Source: JAUWCL01 sp964599375
GTDB taxonomy: Bacteria > Krumholzibacteriota > Krumholzibacteriia > Krumholzibacteriales > Krumholzibacteriaceae
Assembly: GCA_964599375.1 (NCBI GenBank)
Contig: CAZREW010000001.1
Span: 1-64,000 of the forward strand
DNA: 64,000 nucleotides
Direction: 5' to 3'
The notes beneath the pieces were generated by a model, which worked only from the letters and a program-made list of their open reading frames with translations, searched no databases and was not told the DNA's origin. How positions within the stretch are numbered: position 1 is the first letter of the stretch; each line of letters opens with the position of its first letter. Below, piece by piece: positions 44,993 through 56,010 of the stretch. Made by a program: the position numbers and the translations under genes.

Positions 44993-45150
44993 AACGTCCT
45001 TTCTCCTTTTTTTCCGGCGGGCGCCTGCCCGCCTTACCCGTTGCGAGAGTTCCGGGGCCGCAAGCCCCGGCCTGTTGTCCGGTCCCTCTGGCACCTCCTT
45101 GTTATCAGCCCGCGTGGCCCTTTGGTCGCGGATAAACGTAACCCGGCCGC

Positions 45151-45188
45151 GTTAAGGGAATATTAAGGACAAGTTAAAATATTATGAG
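45151..45188 (-). promoter_or_regulatory. Pho box of the porin-pst-phoU operon
   Basis: On the minus strand TTAAC (45177-45173), TTAAT (45166-45162) and TTAAC (45155-45151) repeat every 11 bp, with a weaker CTCAT at 45188-45184. This is the tandem spacing used by PhoB/PhoP dimers. It lies 160 bp before the porin start, and the same array precedes phoB. Confidence 0.75.
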
Positions 45189-45211
45189 TGATTCAAGCCC
45201 TTGATTTACAG

Positions 45212-46981
<1,770 letters not shown>

Positions 46982-47671
46982 CTAACTCTCCCTGTACCTG
47001 TAACCGACTCCCCTGACCGTCTCGATAAGCCTGCCGACCGGCCCGAGCTTCTTGCGAAGGCCGACGATATGGACGTCGACCGACCTGTCGGTTACCGGGT
47101 ACTCCTCGCCTCTCGCGGCGTCGATGATCTGGTGCCTGGTGAAGACCCAGCCCGGGCGCCGCGCGAGATGGTAGAGGATCTCGAACTCGGTAGACGTCAG
47201 GTCCACGGGCTTCCCCTTGACGAGGACCTCGTGCCGGCCCGGATGCATGACGAGGTCTGTTCTCTTCAGTACCGCCGTACGGTCGAGCGGCGCCTCGGAC
47301 TTTCTCCTCAGGACGGCCTTAACCCTGGCGACGAGCACGCGCGGGCTGAACGGCTTGGTTATGTAATCGTCCGCGCCGAGCTCGAGCCCGGCCACTACGT
47401 CGGCTTCCTCGCCGCGCGCGGAGAGCATCACTATCGGGATATGAGATGTCTTCTGGTCGTGCTTGAGGATGTTGCAGACCTCGAGCCCGTCGATGCCGGG
47501 GAGCATGAGGTCGAGCAGGATCATGTCGGGCAGCTTCGACCTGGCCGTATCGAGAGCTGCCTCGCCTGTCCCGACCACGGTCACGTCCATGCCGTTGCGT
47601 ACGAGGTTGTACTTTACCAGTTCCTGAATATCTTCCTCGTCATCGACGACGAGTATGTGTCCGTGTGCCAT
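46982..47671 (-). CDS. phoB: Phosphate regulon response regulator PhoB
   Basis: This 229-residue protein has a receiver domain with D10-D11, phospho-acceptor D54 (MILLDLMLPG), S84 and K106 (ITKPF). A winged-helix OmpR-type DNA-binding domain follows (VDLTSTEFEILYHLARRPGWVFTRHQII ... TDRSVDVHIVGLRKKLG ... VRGVGYRYRE). It should bind the 11-bp-period boxes before its own gene and before the porin-pst operon. Confidence 0.95.
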   Translation of the reverse strand: MAHGHILVVDDEEDIQELVKYNLVRNGMDVTVVGTGEAALDTARSKLPDMILLDLMLPGIDGLEVCNILKHDQKTSHIPIVMLSARGEEADVVAGLELGADDYITKPFSPRVLVARVKAVLRRKSEAPLDRTAVLKRTDLVMHPGRHEVLVKGKPVDLTSTEFEILYHLARRPGWVFTRHQIIDAARGEEYPVTDRSVDVHIVGLRKKLGPVGRLIETVRGVGYRYRES

Positions 47672-47734
47672 CGCTCACCTTCCGCGGTATGACAGAATAG
47701 AGGCGGACTTCCTGTTAAGATGTAATACGCCTGT

Positions 47735-47772
47735 GTGAGCTGAGTGTCAGGGGAATGTTAGGTTCACGTTAG
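47735..47772 (-). promoter_or_regulatory. Pho box of the phoB-phoR operon
   Basis: On the minus strand CTAAC (47772-47768), CTAAC (47761-47757), CTGAC (47750-47746) and CTCAC (47739-47735) are spaced exactly 11 bp. A TATTAC at about 47728-47723 could be the -10. The array implies autoregulation. Confidence 0.75.
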
Positions 47773-47821
47773 AATAATGGCAAGCTCTTATATCGCACCG
47801 GGAAAACAAACTTCGCGAAGG

Positions 47822-50800
47822 TCATAAGTCCCGCGGTCTCTTCAGCCTCCGCTCCTCAACTATGCTGTAGAGGACCGGGACGAGGAAGACGGTGATCATC
47901 ACGACGGTCATCCCGCCGAACGAGGGGATCGCCATCGGGACCATGATCCCCGAGCCCTTGCCCGTGGAAGTCAGCACCGGTATAAGGGCGAGGATCGTCG
48001 TCGCAGAGGTCATAAGGGCTGGTCTGACGCGCCGCATAGCGCCGGTCACGACCGCGTCGCGGATCTCGGCTGCGCTGCCGGGCCTTTTCGCCCGGAAGGT
48101 CTGCTGGAGGTAGGTCGACATCAGCACACCGTCGTCGCTCGCTATGCCGAAAAGAGCGAGGAATCCGACCCAGACGGCGACGGAGAGGTTGTACGGCCTG
48201 ATGTTGAACAGGTCCCTCATGTTCACTCCGAACAGGGAGAAATCGAGAAACCATCCCGTGCCGTAGAGCCAGAGCATGATAAAACCACCGGACCATGCGA
48301 GGAATATCCCCGAGAAGACGAGCACCGTCGTCGAGACGCGGCGGAACTGCATGTAGAGGATCAGGAATATCGCCAGCAGGGCTATCGGCAGGACTACGGC
48401 GAGCTTCCTCTCCGAACGCACCTGGTTCTCCCAGCTGCCGGCAAAGGCATAGCTGACCCCGGCCGGGATCTCAAGCTCCCCGCTCTCTACCTTCGAATGC
48501 AGGAAGGAGCGCGCAGCCTCGACTACCTCTACTTCCCCGTATCCGGGCCTGCCGTCGAAGATCACGTAGCCGGTCAGGAAGGTATCCTCCGACTTGATCA
48601 CCATCGGGCCGCGCACGAACCTGATCTCCGCGAGCTCGGAGAGCGGGACCTGGGCGCCGCCCGGCGCGGGGACGAGGACCCTGCCGATGTCGTCGATGTC
48701 GCCCCTCAGCTCGCGCGGATAGCGGACGCGCACCGGGTAGCGCTCCCTGCCCTCGACGGTCGTCGTCACGTTCACGCCCCCTATCGCCACTTCGATGACA
48801 TCCTGCACGGCCCTCATGTGGAGCCCGTACCTCGCTATCCTGTCGCGGTCGATCGCTATCTCGAGGTACGGCTTGCCGACGATCCTGTCGGCGAACACGG
48901 CCGCTGGCTCGACCTGGGGCACTTGCTTGAGCAGACGCTCGATCTCGAGCCCGACACTCTCGATCGTCTCTAGGTCGGGGCCCCGGACCTTTATCCCCAT
49001 CGGGGCGCGCATACCAGACTGCAGCATGACTATGCGCGTCTCGATCGGCTGGAGCTTCGGCGCGGACGTCGTCCCGGTGATCGCCCCCGCCTTCACGATC
49101 TCGTCCCAGATGTCTCCGGGGGTCTTTATTTCATCGCGCCAGTTCCTAAAAGGCTTTCCACGACTGTCGGGGATCAGGTTTCCGTCATCGCCGCGGGCGA
49201 AGACCTTTTTACTTTTGTCGTACCTGAAGCGCATTACATGGCCCGAAGCGTCGACGACGTATTCCGGCTTGTAATTGATGACTGTCTCGATCATCGAAAG
49301 CGGGGCGGGGTCGAGAGGAGTGTCGGCGCGGCCTATCTTGCCGACTACCGACTCTATCTCGGGGATGGCGGTAAACGCCATGTCCTGCTTGCGGAGCACG
49401 TCGAGCGCCTCGCCTATCGAGGCGTGAGGCATCGTCGTAGGCATGTACAGGAACGAGCCCTCGTCGAGGGACGGCATGAACTCCTTGCCAAGACCCGGGA
49501 AGGTGTGGCTCATCGCAATGTAGGGCCTGGAAGATCGCACCGGTCGCGGCATGAACCCGGCGAAGAAATCGAATCCCTTCCAGACGAATCCTCCGAGCAG
49601 GACTACCGCCGCGACGAACGAGAGGAACGTCTTCCTGTGGGAGAGGCACCACCTCAGCGCCGGCTCGTATGACCAGTAGAAAAGCCTGAACAGGAGCAGG
49701 AACCCCCCCAGCAGCCCGGCGACGAAGAGGAGGTTGAGCATGTAATGCCTTCCATACCCGAGAGGCCGCCAGTGCGCGGCTACAAGTACGGCTACCGTGG
49801 CGACCACGATATGTATCGCGTGCCTGGAAATGCGAGCCTTCAGCTCCACGGAAAGAAGATGACTGAGAGCGACCCAGGCCGCCACAGCTGCGACTGCTGC
49901 CGCGGTGAGCTTCAGGCCGGCCGCTGCCAGTAAGACCGCGACTGCGACAAGGCCGGCGGCGAGATAGTACCGCGGCCTTCTCTCGCGTTTTTCGCGGCCG
50001 CCAAGGATCATGTGGGCGGCGGGCGGTATCATCACCAGAGCGATAATGACCGAGGCGACGAGCGCGAAGGTCTTCGTATAGGCGAGAGGCTTGAAGAGCT
50101 TACCCTCCGCCGCCGTCATCATGAAGACGGGAAGGAACGATACGACCGTCGTCGCTATCGCCGTCACCACCGCGCTCCCCACTTCGGAAGCGGCCGCGTA
50201 TATGACCTCGAGGCGCGATTCCTCCGGCCCGGCCGCGGCGAGATGCCGCAGGATGTTCTCCGTTATCACGATCCCCATGTCGACTATCGTGCCGATGGCG
50301 ATCGCGATTCCCGAGAGCGCAACGATGTTCGCGTCGACGCCGAAGGTCTTCATCGCGATGAAGACTGTCAGCACCGTAAGCGGCAGAAGTCCCGATATAA
50401 GCAGCGCCGCGCGCAGGTTCATCACCATGACGAGGACGACTATGATAGTCACGAGGATCTCGTCGATCAGCGCCGTGTTAAGGGTTCCGAGCGTCTCGTA
50501 GATCAGGCCCGTCCTGTCGTAGAAGGGGACGATCCTGACCTGGGAGACCGTCCCGTCGGGGAGAGTCTTTTTAGGAAGCCCCGGGGATATCTCGGCGATC
50601 TTCTTCTTGACGTTCTTTATCGCCTCTAGGGGATTCTCGCCGTACCGCACGACAACGACGCCGCCGACGGCCTCGGCGCCCCCCTTGTCGAGCGCCCCCC
50701 GCCTCGCGGCGGGCCCGATCGTGACTGAGGCTATATCGCCCACGCGCACCGGCACTCCACCGCGCTCGAGGATCACCGTGTTCTCCAGATCGCCCTCATC

Positions 50801-51613
50801 CTTTATGAATCCGAGCCCCCTGATCACATACTCGACACGGTTGATCTCGATCGTCCGCGCGCCCGTGTCGATGTTCGACATCCGCACCGCGTCGTAGACC
50901 TGCCCGAGCCCTATCCCGTAGGCGAACATCGCGTCGGGATCGACGTCGACTTGATACTCACGCACGAACCCGCCTATAGAGGCGACCTCGGAGACCCCGC
51001 CCGCCGACATCAGGGCATATCTTACGGTCCAATCCTGGATCGAGCGCAGCTCCTCGAGGTCCCATCCCCCGGACGGCTCGCCGTCCGAACCGTACCCCTC
51101 GAGGGTGTACCAGAAAACCTGTCCGATGGCTGTCGCATCCGGCCCGAGCGTCGGGCTCGCTCCGTCCGGCATGGCGTCCGGCGGGAGGGAAGCGAGCTTC
51201 TCGAGGACCCTCGAGCGCGACCAGTAGAACTCGACGCCGTCCTTGAATATCACGTAGATAGTCGAGAACCCGAAATAGGAGTAGCTCCGTATCGTCTTTA
51301 CGCCGGGTATGCCGAGAAGGGAGACCGTGAGCGGATATGTGACCTGGTCCTCGATGTCGCGGGGCGAGCGCCCCATCCATTTCGTGAATACGATCTGCTG
51401 GTTCTCTCCGATGTCGGGAATCGCGTCGACCGGCACCGGGTCGCGCGGGAGGCTGCTGGTATGCCAGTCGAAAGGCGCGACCATCACTCCCCACAGAATG
51501 ATGGCCAGCAGCAGGATCAGGACGACCAGGCGGTTCTCGAGAGAGAACCTGATCACCCTGTCGAGCAGGGAAGGCCCCTTATCGGCCGGCCCACCGGGTT
51601 GCATGGGGATCAT
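47822..51613 (-). CDS. cusA: CusA-type heavy-metal RND efflux pump with extra membrane insertion
   Basis: This 1263-residue inner-membrane proton-driven exporter probably moves Cu(I)/Ag(I). HME-RND landmarks are present: FDWHTSSLPRDPVPVDAIPDIGENQ, ITYPLTVSLLGIPGVKTIRSYS-like, GTIVDMGIVITENI and the metal-path Met segment RIVMLQSGMRAPMGIKVRGPD. About 200 residues more than E. coli CusA are explained mainly by extra hydrophobic helices inserted at about 545-665 (YYLAAGLVAVAVLLAAAGL ... LNLLFVAGLLGGFLLLFRLF). Similar long forms occur in FCB bacteria. Its start overlaps the cusB stop by 4 bp. Confidence 0.92.
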   Translation of the reverse strand: MIPMQPGGPADKGPSLLDRVIRFSLENRLVVLILLLAIILWGVMVAPFDWHTSSLPRDPVPVDAIPDIGENQQIVFTKWMGRSPRDIEDQVTYPLTVSLLGIPGVKTIRSYSYFGFSTIYVIFKDGVEFYWSRSRVLEKLASLPPDAMPDGASPTLGPDATAIGQVFWYTLEGYGSDGEPSGGWDLEELRSIQDWTVRYALMSAGGVSEVASIGGFVREYQVDVDPDAMFAYGIGLGQVYDAVRMSNIDTGARTIEINRVEYVIRGLGFIKDEGDLENTVILERGGVPVRVGDIASVTIGPAARRGALDKGGAEAVGGVVVVRYGENPLEAIKNVKKKIAEISPGLPKKTLPDGTVSQVRIVPFYDRTGLIYETLGTLNTALIDEILVTIIVVLVMVMNLRAALLISGLLPLTVLTVFIAMKTFGVDANIVALSGIAIAIGTIVDMGIVITENILRHLAAAGPEESRLEVIYAAASEVGSAVVTAIATTVVSFLPVFMMTAAEGKLFKPLAYTKTFALVASVIIALVMIPPAAHMILGGREKRERRPRYYLAAGLVAVAVLLAAAGLKLTAAAVAAVAAWVALSHLLSVELKARISRHAIHIVVATVAVLVAAHWRPLGYGRHYMLNLLFVAGLLGGFLLLFRLFYWSYEPALRWCLSHRKTFLSFVAAVVLLGGFVWKGFDFFAGFMPRPVRSSRPYIAMSHTFPGLGKEFMPSLDEGSFLYMPTTMPHASIGEALDVLRKQDMAFTAIPEIESVVGKIGRADTPLDPAPLSMIETVINYKPEYVVDASGHVMRFRYDKSKKVFARGDDGNLIPDSRGKPFRNWRDEIKTPGDIWDEIVKAGAITGTTSAPKLQPIETRIVMLQSGMRAPMGIKVRGPDLETIESVGLEIERLLKQVPQVEPAAVFADRIVGKPYLEIAIDRDRIARYGLHMRAVQDVIEVAIGGVNVTTTVEGRERYPVRVRYPRELRGDIDDIGRVLVPAPGGAQVPLSELAEIRFVRGPMVIKSEDTFLTGYVIFDGRPGYGEVEVVEAARSFLHSKVESGELEIPAGVSYAFAGSWENQVRSERKLAVVLPIALLAIFLILYMQFRRVSTTVLVFSGIFLAWSGGFIMLWLYGTGWFLDFSLFGVNMRDLFNIRPYNLSVAVWVGFLALFGIASDDGVLMSTYLQQTFRAKRPGSAAEIRDAVVTGAMRRVRPALMTSATTILALIPVLTSTGKGSGIMVPMAIPSFGGMTVVMITVFLVPVLYSIVEERRLKRPRDL

Positions 51614-53460
51614 TCACCCCCCACGGCTGGCAGTCTCTTCTCGATCGATCCGCAGCGCAGCATGGCGGCACCGTAGAACGAGTTGTACACCGTGTCGACC
51701 TCCTGGATCCAGAACGCCCCGGCGTTGTCGCGGGCCATCGGGCAGAATGTCAGGAAGAAATCACCCCCGGGGTGCCCTATCCTTTCCTGGAGCTCGATCA
51801 CCGCCTTCGAGAGATGATAGAACGAGTCTCTGGCCGCCTTGATGTCTTTCGACTCTGCGCCTTCGGCCGCATATTTCTTCATCTTCGCCGAGATGTCCAT
51901 CCAGATCCCGTGCGCCGGCCTTTTGAAGAGGGTCATGTCGACAGCTTCAGTCTTCTTTACCAGGTCCTTGTACGCGGCGACCGCTTTCGCGTGATCGTCC
52001 CTGGCGAGAGCCATCTGCACATCGAAGTAGGCCCCGTAGACAGGCCCGAGCTCCCTGAGCGCCACCGAGCCCGTCGTGATGTGGCCGAAAGGCCGTTCAT
52101 TGTCGGGACCTTCAGCCGGCATCCTGACAGGCTGCGCCTCTCCTGCGCCGGGATCCATCATCGAACGCTTCGCCCTTATCTGCATCTCGCTGTCCAGCTT
52201 GAAAGCGCCGCTGGTGACTACCTGCTCCCCTTCCTCGAGGCCGGAAAGGACGACGTAACTCTCGCCGGCCCTCGGGCCGAGAACGACCTCCCTCCCCTCG
52301 AAGACGGGTTCCACGGTATCCGGCAGCCGCACGTACACGACAGCCCTCTTCCCTGTGAGCAGCGGCGCTGTCGCGGGGATCACGAGAGGATCCCCTGCCT
52401 GTTTTCCGCTGCCGGGCTTGAAAGTCCTGCCATCGGCGCGGAGCGGAACGGATATCTCCCCGCCGACGAACATGTCGGGTCTGAGCCTGCCCTCATCGTT
52501 CGAAGCGACGGCCCTGACTCCGGCCGTCATCGTCTTCGGATCGAGGACCGGGTCGACGAAGACGACCTTTCCCTTGAAGGTCTCTCCGGGAAGGGCAGTC
52601 GAGGTGAACACGACCTCCTGCCCCGGCCTGACAAGGGGCAGGTCGCTCTGGAACGCCCTGAGCGTCACCCAGACCTTCGACAGGTCGGCTATCTTCATGA
52701 GGACAGCGCCGGTCTTCAGGTACTGTCCTTCCTTCGCGGCGAGGTCCACTACGACCCCTGACGAGGGGGCGTGCGTCACGACGCTCCTGCTTGCCTTTCC
52801 CTCTGTTTCGACAGCCTCTATCTGCCCGGCGGTCATCCCGTACTGGCGGAGCTTCTCCCGCGCCGCGTCGAGCATCGCCGCGGCTGCGGCGTCTCCTGGC
52901 GCGGCGTCTGACGAGCGTTTCGCCTGCACGAGCTCCTCCTGGGCGATGACAAGCGCCGGTGAATATATCTCGGCCAGCGGATCGCCGCGCCTCACCACGG
53001 CGCCGGTGAAGTTCACCAGGAGCTTCTCGATGCGTCCCGGCACCCAGGCGGTGATCTCCGAGATCCGGGTCTCGTCGAACGCCACGCTGCCTACGGAGCG
53101 GATGACCGCCGCCGCCGGCCTGCGCGACACCGGCGACGTCTCGATCTCCGCGAGCTTTATCGCCGATTCGCTCATCGCTAGCCGCCTGTCGCCGAGGTCC
53201 TCTCCCGCCAGCTGCTCGACTGGTATCAGGTCCATGAAGCAGATCGGGCACTTGCCGGGCCCGGGCATCCTGATCTGAGGGTGCATCGAGCAGGTCCAGA
53301 CCTCGGCTACTGCCTGATGCCCCTGCTTGTCGCTTACAGGCGGGGCTTCGCTTCGTCCGCGGATCAGGTAGCCGGCGATGAAAGCGGCTGCGACCAGCGC
53401 CGCCAGCGTGATCGTGCGGGCGCGCCGGGACATCCTCTTATCCTTCTTCTCAGTTTCCAT
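51610..53460 (-). CDS. cusB: CusB-type membrane fusion protein with N-terminal metal-binding and C-terminal DUF3347-like domains
   Basis: This periplasmic adaptor of about 616 residues is anchored by one N-terminal helix. A heavy-metal-binding domain (WTCSMHPQIRMPGPGKCPICFMDLIPVE) comes next, then the barrel/lipoyl/hairpin core (PSSGVVVDLAAKEGQYLKTGAVLMKIADLSKVWV). The C terminus is a DUF3347-like domain (FCPMARDNAGAFWIQE ... FYGAAMLRCG), which binds copper in related proteins. The start is uncertain: ATG 53460 overlaps the YHS gene by 11 bp; ATG 53478 and ATG 53493 are in frame. Confidence 0.9.
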   Translation of the reverse strand: METEKKDKRMSRRARTITLAALVAAAFIAGYLIRGRSEAPPVSDKQGHQAVAEVWTCSMHPQIRMPGPGKCPICFMDLIPVEQLAGEDLGDRRLAMSESAIKLAEIETSPVSRRPAAAVIRSVGSVAFDETRISEITAWVPGRIEKLLVNFTGAVVRRGDPLAEIYSPALVIAQEELVQAKRSSDAAPGDAAAAAMLDAAREKLRQYGMTAGQIEAVETEGKASRSVVTHAPSSGVVVDLAAKEGQYLKTGAVLMKIADLSKVWVTLRAFQSDLPLVRPGQEVVFTSTALPGETFKGKVVFVDPVLDPKTMTAGVRAVASNDEGRLRPDMFVGGEISVPLRADGRTFKPGSGKQAGDPLVIPATAPLLTGKRAVVYVRLPDTVEPVFEGREVVLGPRAGESYVVLSGLEEGEQVVTSGAFKLDSEMQIRAKRSMMDPGAGEAQPVRMPAEGPDNERPFGHITTGSVALRELGPVYGAYFDVQMALARDDHAKAVAAYKDLVKKTEAVDMTLFKRPAHGIWMDISAKMKKYAAEGAESKDIKAARDSFYHLSKAVIELQERIGHPGGDFFLTFCPMARDNAGAFWIQEVDTVYNSFYGAAMLRCGSIEKRLPAVGGE

Positions 53461-53962
53461 CACTGTGACCGTGGCCATGACCCTCGGGAACATCCTGGCC
53501 CTTTTTTCCGCCCTTGATCTCCGCCTCTCTCATCGCCTTGAGGTACTTGTCAGGATCGGCGTTGAACTTCTCTATGCAGCCCGCGCAGCAGAAGTAGATC
53601 CCCCGGCCCTTGTAGTAGGTGAAATACTTACTGTCGATGGGGTTCCCCATAACCGGGCACGTCGTCTGCACGTTCTCGAACAGGGTGCTGTCCTTTGCCG
53701 CCGCCTCGAAATACTTCTCGGGATCGGCGAGGAAGGTGCCCTCGCACCCGGGGCAGCAGAAATAGATCCTCTGGCCCTGGTAGTCGACGTACGAGTCAGA
53801 GGTTATCTCTCCACCCATCACCGGGCAAGTCGTCTGCGCCTTGAACCCCTCGGGGATCAGGGCTTTCTTCCCGGTCTCTTTCTTTTCCTGAGCGCTCACA
53901 GCCGGCGCGGCCACCGCGAAGGCGACCAGCGCCACGATCAGGATCGTGAAAATCTGTTTCAT
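53450..53962 (-). CDS. Periplasmic double-YHS metal-binding protein with His-rich tail
   Basis: This 170-residue protein has a Sec signal (MKQIFTILIVALVAFAVAAPAVSA). Two YHS units follow: TTCPVMGGEITSD...YFCCPGCEGTFLADPEKY and TTCPVMGNPIDSK...YFCCAGCIEKFNADPDKY. Both keep the Cys pairs that hold a metal ion. The tail GHGHGHSD adds more ligands. It lies between the outer-membrane channel (12 bp) and the adaptor gene. It may be the periplasmic metallochaperone that E. coli CusF provides in its Cus system, though it is unrelated to CusF. Confidence 0.87.
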   Translation of the reverse strand: MKQIFTILIVALVAFAVAAPAVSAQEKKETGKKALIPEGFKAQTTCPVMGGEITSDSYVDYQGQRIYFCCPGCEGTFLADPEKYFEAAAKDSTLFENVQTTCPVMGNPIDSKYFTYYKGRGIYFCCAGCIEKFNADPDKYLKAMREAEIKGGKKGQDVPEGHGHGHSDGN

Positions 53963-53974
53963 CTCCGTCCTCCT

Positions 53975-55372
53975 TCAATCGGCCGGCCGGAACGACCTCC
54001 CGGCCAGCATCTCGAGTTCGGCGGCGCTGATCTCCCGCTTGACCTGCGCCTCCTCCATCTCCAGCCTCAGGTCGAGCAGAAGCCTCTGCGCATCGAGCAC
54101 ATGCAGGAAATCGGCTTCGCCCCCTTCATACTCGGTCAGTGTGACGGCGAGCGATTCCTCGGCCTTCGGGATCAGCTGCCCAGCGTAGAGCTCCGTCTTC
54201 GCGGACGCGTCCCTGTACTCGACAAGAAGATTCGCCATGCGGGCCCGCAGGTCGCTCTCCGTGTCTATCCTTTCGTACCGGTTCATCTCGAGCCTCGCCA
54301 TCGCCTCGTCCTTCAACGCGCTGTTCCTGCCGAACCAGACCGGGAGCTTCAGGCTCAGGCTTACCATCCACGGATCCTTGCCGCTCTCGGGCATGGCCGG
54401 GTCGAGGGCCGGCCCCGTATCGATATATTCAAGGCCCAGGGCAAAGTCCGGGTACGACGACTTGCCTGCGAGCCTCAGCGCGTTCTCATCACGCAGGATC
54501 ATGTGGTCGATCGCCAGTATCGAGGGGTTGCCGCTCAGGACCGCCGACATGACCGTGTCGGGCTCGATCACCGCCGGCCTGGGCATGGCGTCCGGGAAGG
54601 GTATCTCCGTGTCTTCAGGCGCCCCGAGCACGTTCCTCATCTCCTCGGCGGCCGACGACTTCGAATCCTCGAGAGAGCGCAGGTCGTCGGCGACCCGCGC
54701 CATCTCGATCTCTATCCTGACCAGATCGCTCCGCCCGGTCTGCCCAGTCTCGAACCTCACCCGGCTGATCGACTCCCAGCTGCTCAGGAGTTCGAGCGTC
54801 GAACGCTCTATCGCGATCCGCCTGCCGATCAGGTAATACTCACTGTAGGCCTTCCGGACCCTGTAGGCGAGGCGGAGCTTCTCCGCCTGGAACCTTCGGT
54901 ACGCGGCCCATGCCTCCTGCTCTGCGACCGACTCGCGGGCCCCGAGGGTCCCGAACCACGGGAACGCCTGGCTCAGGCTGAACTTCTGCCTCTGCGGGCC
55001 GACCCTCGTCTCTACGCTCTCTACGAAATACATGTATGAGAATACCGGCTCCGGAAGGCTGGACACGACAGGCACCCTTTCGAGCCTGCTCGTCCAGTCA
55101 TAATAGGCGGCCCTTAGGCGCGGGCTACTGTGGGCGGCGTAAGCGAGGTAGTCCTCGAGGGACGGGCCGCCGCCGAGCGCCGCCTCACCGGAGAACCCCG
55201 CGCCGGCGTCCTCGGCAAGCCTCTTCTGCTCATCATCGCCGCCGGCATATGCCGCCTGCGACAGTATCAGGACCGGGGCCAGCGCGATGACCGTCCACGC
55301 TGCGACCGCCGCCGCGGCTGCCCGGACGCGCCCGGCTCCGCCTCTCGATCTTATGCCCGAGCGGCGTATCAC
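53975..55372 (-). CDS. TolC/CusC-family outer-membrane efflux channel
   Basis: This protein of about 465 residues has an N-terminal signal (VIALAPVLILSQAAYA). Two OEP repeats follow (SLEDYLAYAAHSSPRLRAAYYDW ... YRVRKAYSEYYLIGRRIAIE and the matching second half, LNRYERIDTESDLRARMANLLVEYRDA-like). It completes the tripartite pump with the CusB and CusA homologues. The GTG start lies 1 bp after the stop of the Rrf2 regulator, so it is transcribed with it. Confidence 0.88.
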   Translation of the reverse strand: MIRRSGIRSRGGAGRVRAAAAAVAAWTVIALAPVLILSQAAYAGGDDEQKRLAEDAGAGFSGEAALGGGPSLEDYLAYAAHSSPRLRAAYYDWTSRLERVPVVSSLPEPVFSYMYFVESVETRVGPQRQKFSLSQAFPWFGTLGARESVAEQEAWAAYRRFQAEKLRLAYRVRKAYSEYYLIGRRIAIERSTLELLSSWESISRVRFETGQTGRSDLVRIEIEMARVADDLRSLEDSKSSAAEEMRNVLGAPEDTEIPFPDAMPRPAVIEPDTVMSAVLSGNPSILAIDHMILRDENALRLAGKSSYPDFALGLEYIDTGPALDPAMPESGKDPWMVSLSLKLPVWFGRNSALKDEAMARLEMNRYERIDTESDLRARMANLLVEYRDASAKTELYAGQLIPKAEESLAVTLTEYEGGEADFLHVLDAQRLLLDLRLEMEEAQVKREISAAELEMLAGRSFRPAD

Positions 55373-55373
55373 C

Positions 55374-55805
55374 TCAGCCGGCCTCCTTACCCAGCCTGCA
55401 CGATTCGGCGAAATCGGAGAGCTTTCGCGACCTGAAGAACTCGAGTACCTCGAGGTTTACCGAGCTGATCAGCGAGCCCATGATGCAGTCGTTCTCGTTA
55501 CAGCAGGGCTCGTCCAGCATGCAGTCGGCCAGCTGGAATTTCCCCTCGACCGCCTCGTAGATGTCGAGAAGCGTGATCTCGATGGCCGGCCTGGCTATCT
55601 TGAACCCGCCCCCCGGGCCCCTTGTCGAAGTGACAAGCCCCGCCCTTACGAGCCTGCGCATCACCTTTGCCAGATGAGCCTCTGATCCTGAGATCGTCCT
55701 TGATATCTCTCCCGCTGTGAAGTGACTGTCCGGGTCGCCTGCAAGGACGGCGAGGGCGTGATAAGCCATCGAAGCCGCCTCCGAAAGCCTCAGTATTCCT
55801 TTCAT
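55374..55805 (-). CDS. Rrf2-family transcriptional regulator
   Basis: This 143-residue protein has an N-terminal winged helix (residues 5-80: ASMAYHALAVLAG, TAGEISRTISGSEAHLAKVMRRLVRAGLVTSTRGPGGGFKI). A four-Cys segment near residues 95-109 follows (CMLDEPCCNENDC), the place where IscR and NsrR hold an iron-sulfur cluster. As first gene of the metal-efflux operon it is probably its regulator, perhaps reading copper or a damaged cluster. The operator-like palindromes lie in the 205 bp upstream. Confidence 0.9.
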   Translation of the reverse strand: MKGILRLSEAASMAYHALAVLAGDPDSHFTAGEISRTISGSEAHLAKVMRRLVRAGLVTSTRGPGGGFKIARPAIEITLLDIYEAVEGKFQLADCMLDEPCCNENDCIMGSLISSVNLEVLEFFRSRKLSDFAESCRLGKEAG

Positions 55806-55828
55806 CCGTGTCTCCTCAGCATATTATG

Positions 55829-55848
55829 GAATAATCGTACTATTATTC
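55829..55848 (-). promoter_or_regulatory. Candidate Rrf2 operator
   Basis: GAATAAT-CGTACT-ATTATTC is a perfect 7-bp inverted repeat 24 bp before the regulator start, in an AT-rich island. It suits autoregulation by the adjacent Rrf2 protein. Confidence 0.55.
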
Positions 55849-55896
55849 TACAATATACGCCCGGACCCGCCGGCTGTCAAGCGATGCGAGGCAATG

Positions 55897-55951
55897 GATA
55901 ATCGCCTCTAACATTATCTGGATTGCGTCCGGTTCATTATGTTAGATAATG
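55897..55951. promoter_or_regulatory. Two further AT palindromes between divergent genes
   Basis: GATAAT-N10-ATTATC (55897-55918) and CATTAT-GTTAG-ATAATG (55935-55951) share the ATTAT/ATAAT half-site of the 55829 palindrome. They lie before the methyltransferase gene at 56011. They may be secondary regulator sites. Confidence 0.4.
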
Positions 55952-56010
55952 ATTCCAGGCTTTACCCCGGTCAATAATGGATCCAGGCCTTCTTGACCCC
56001 GGGATAATAT

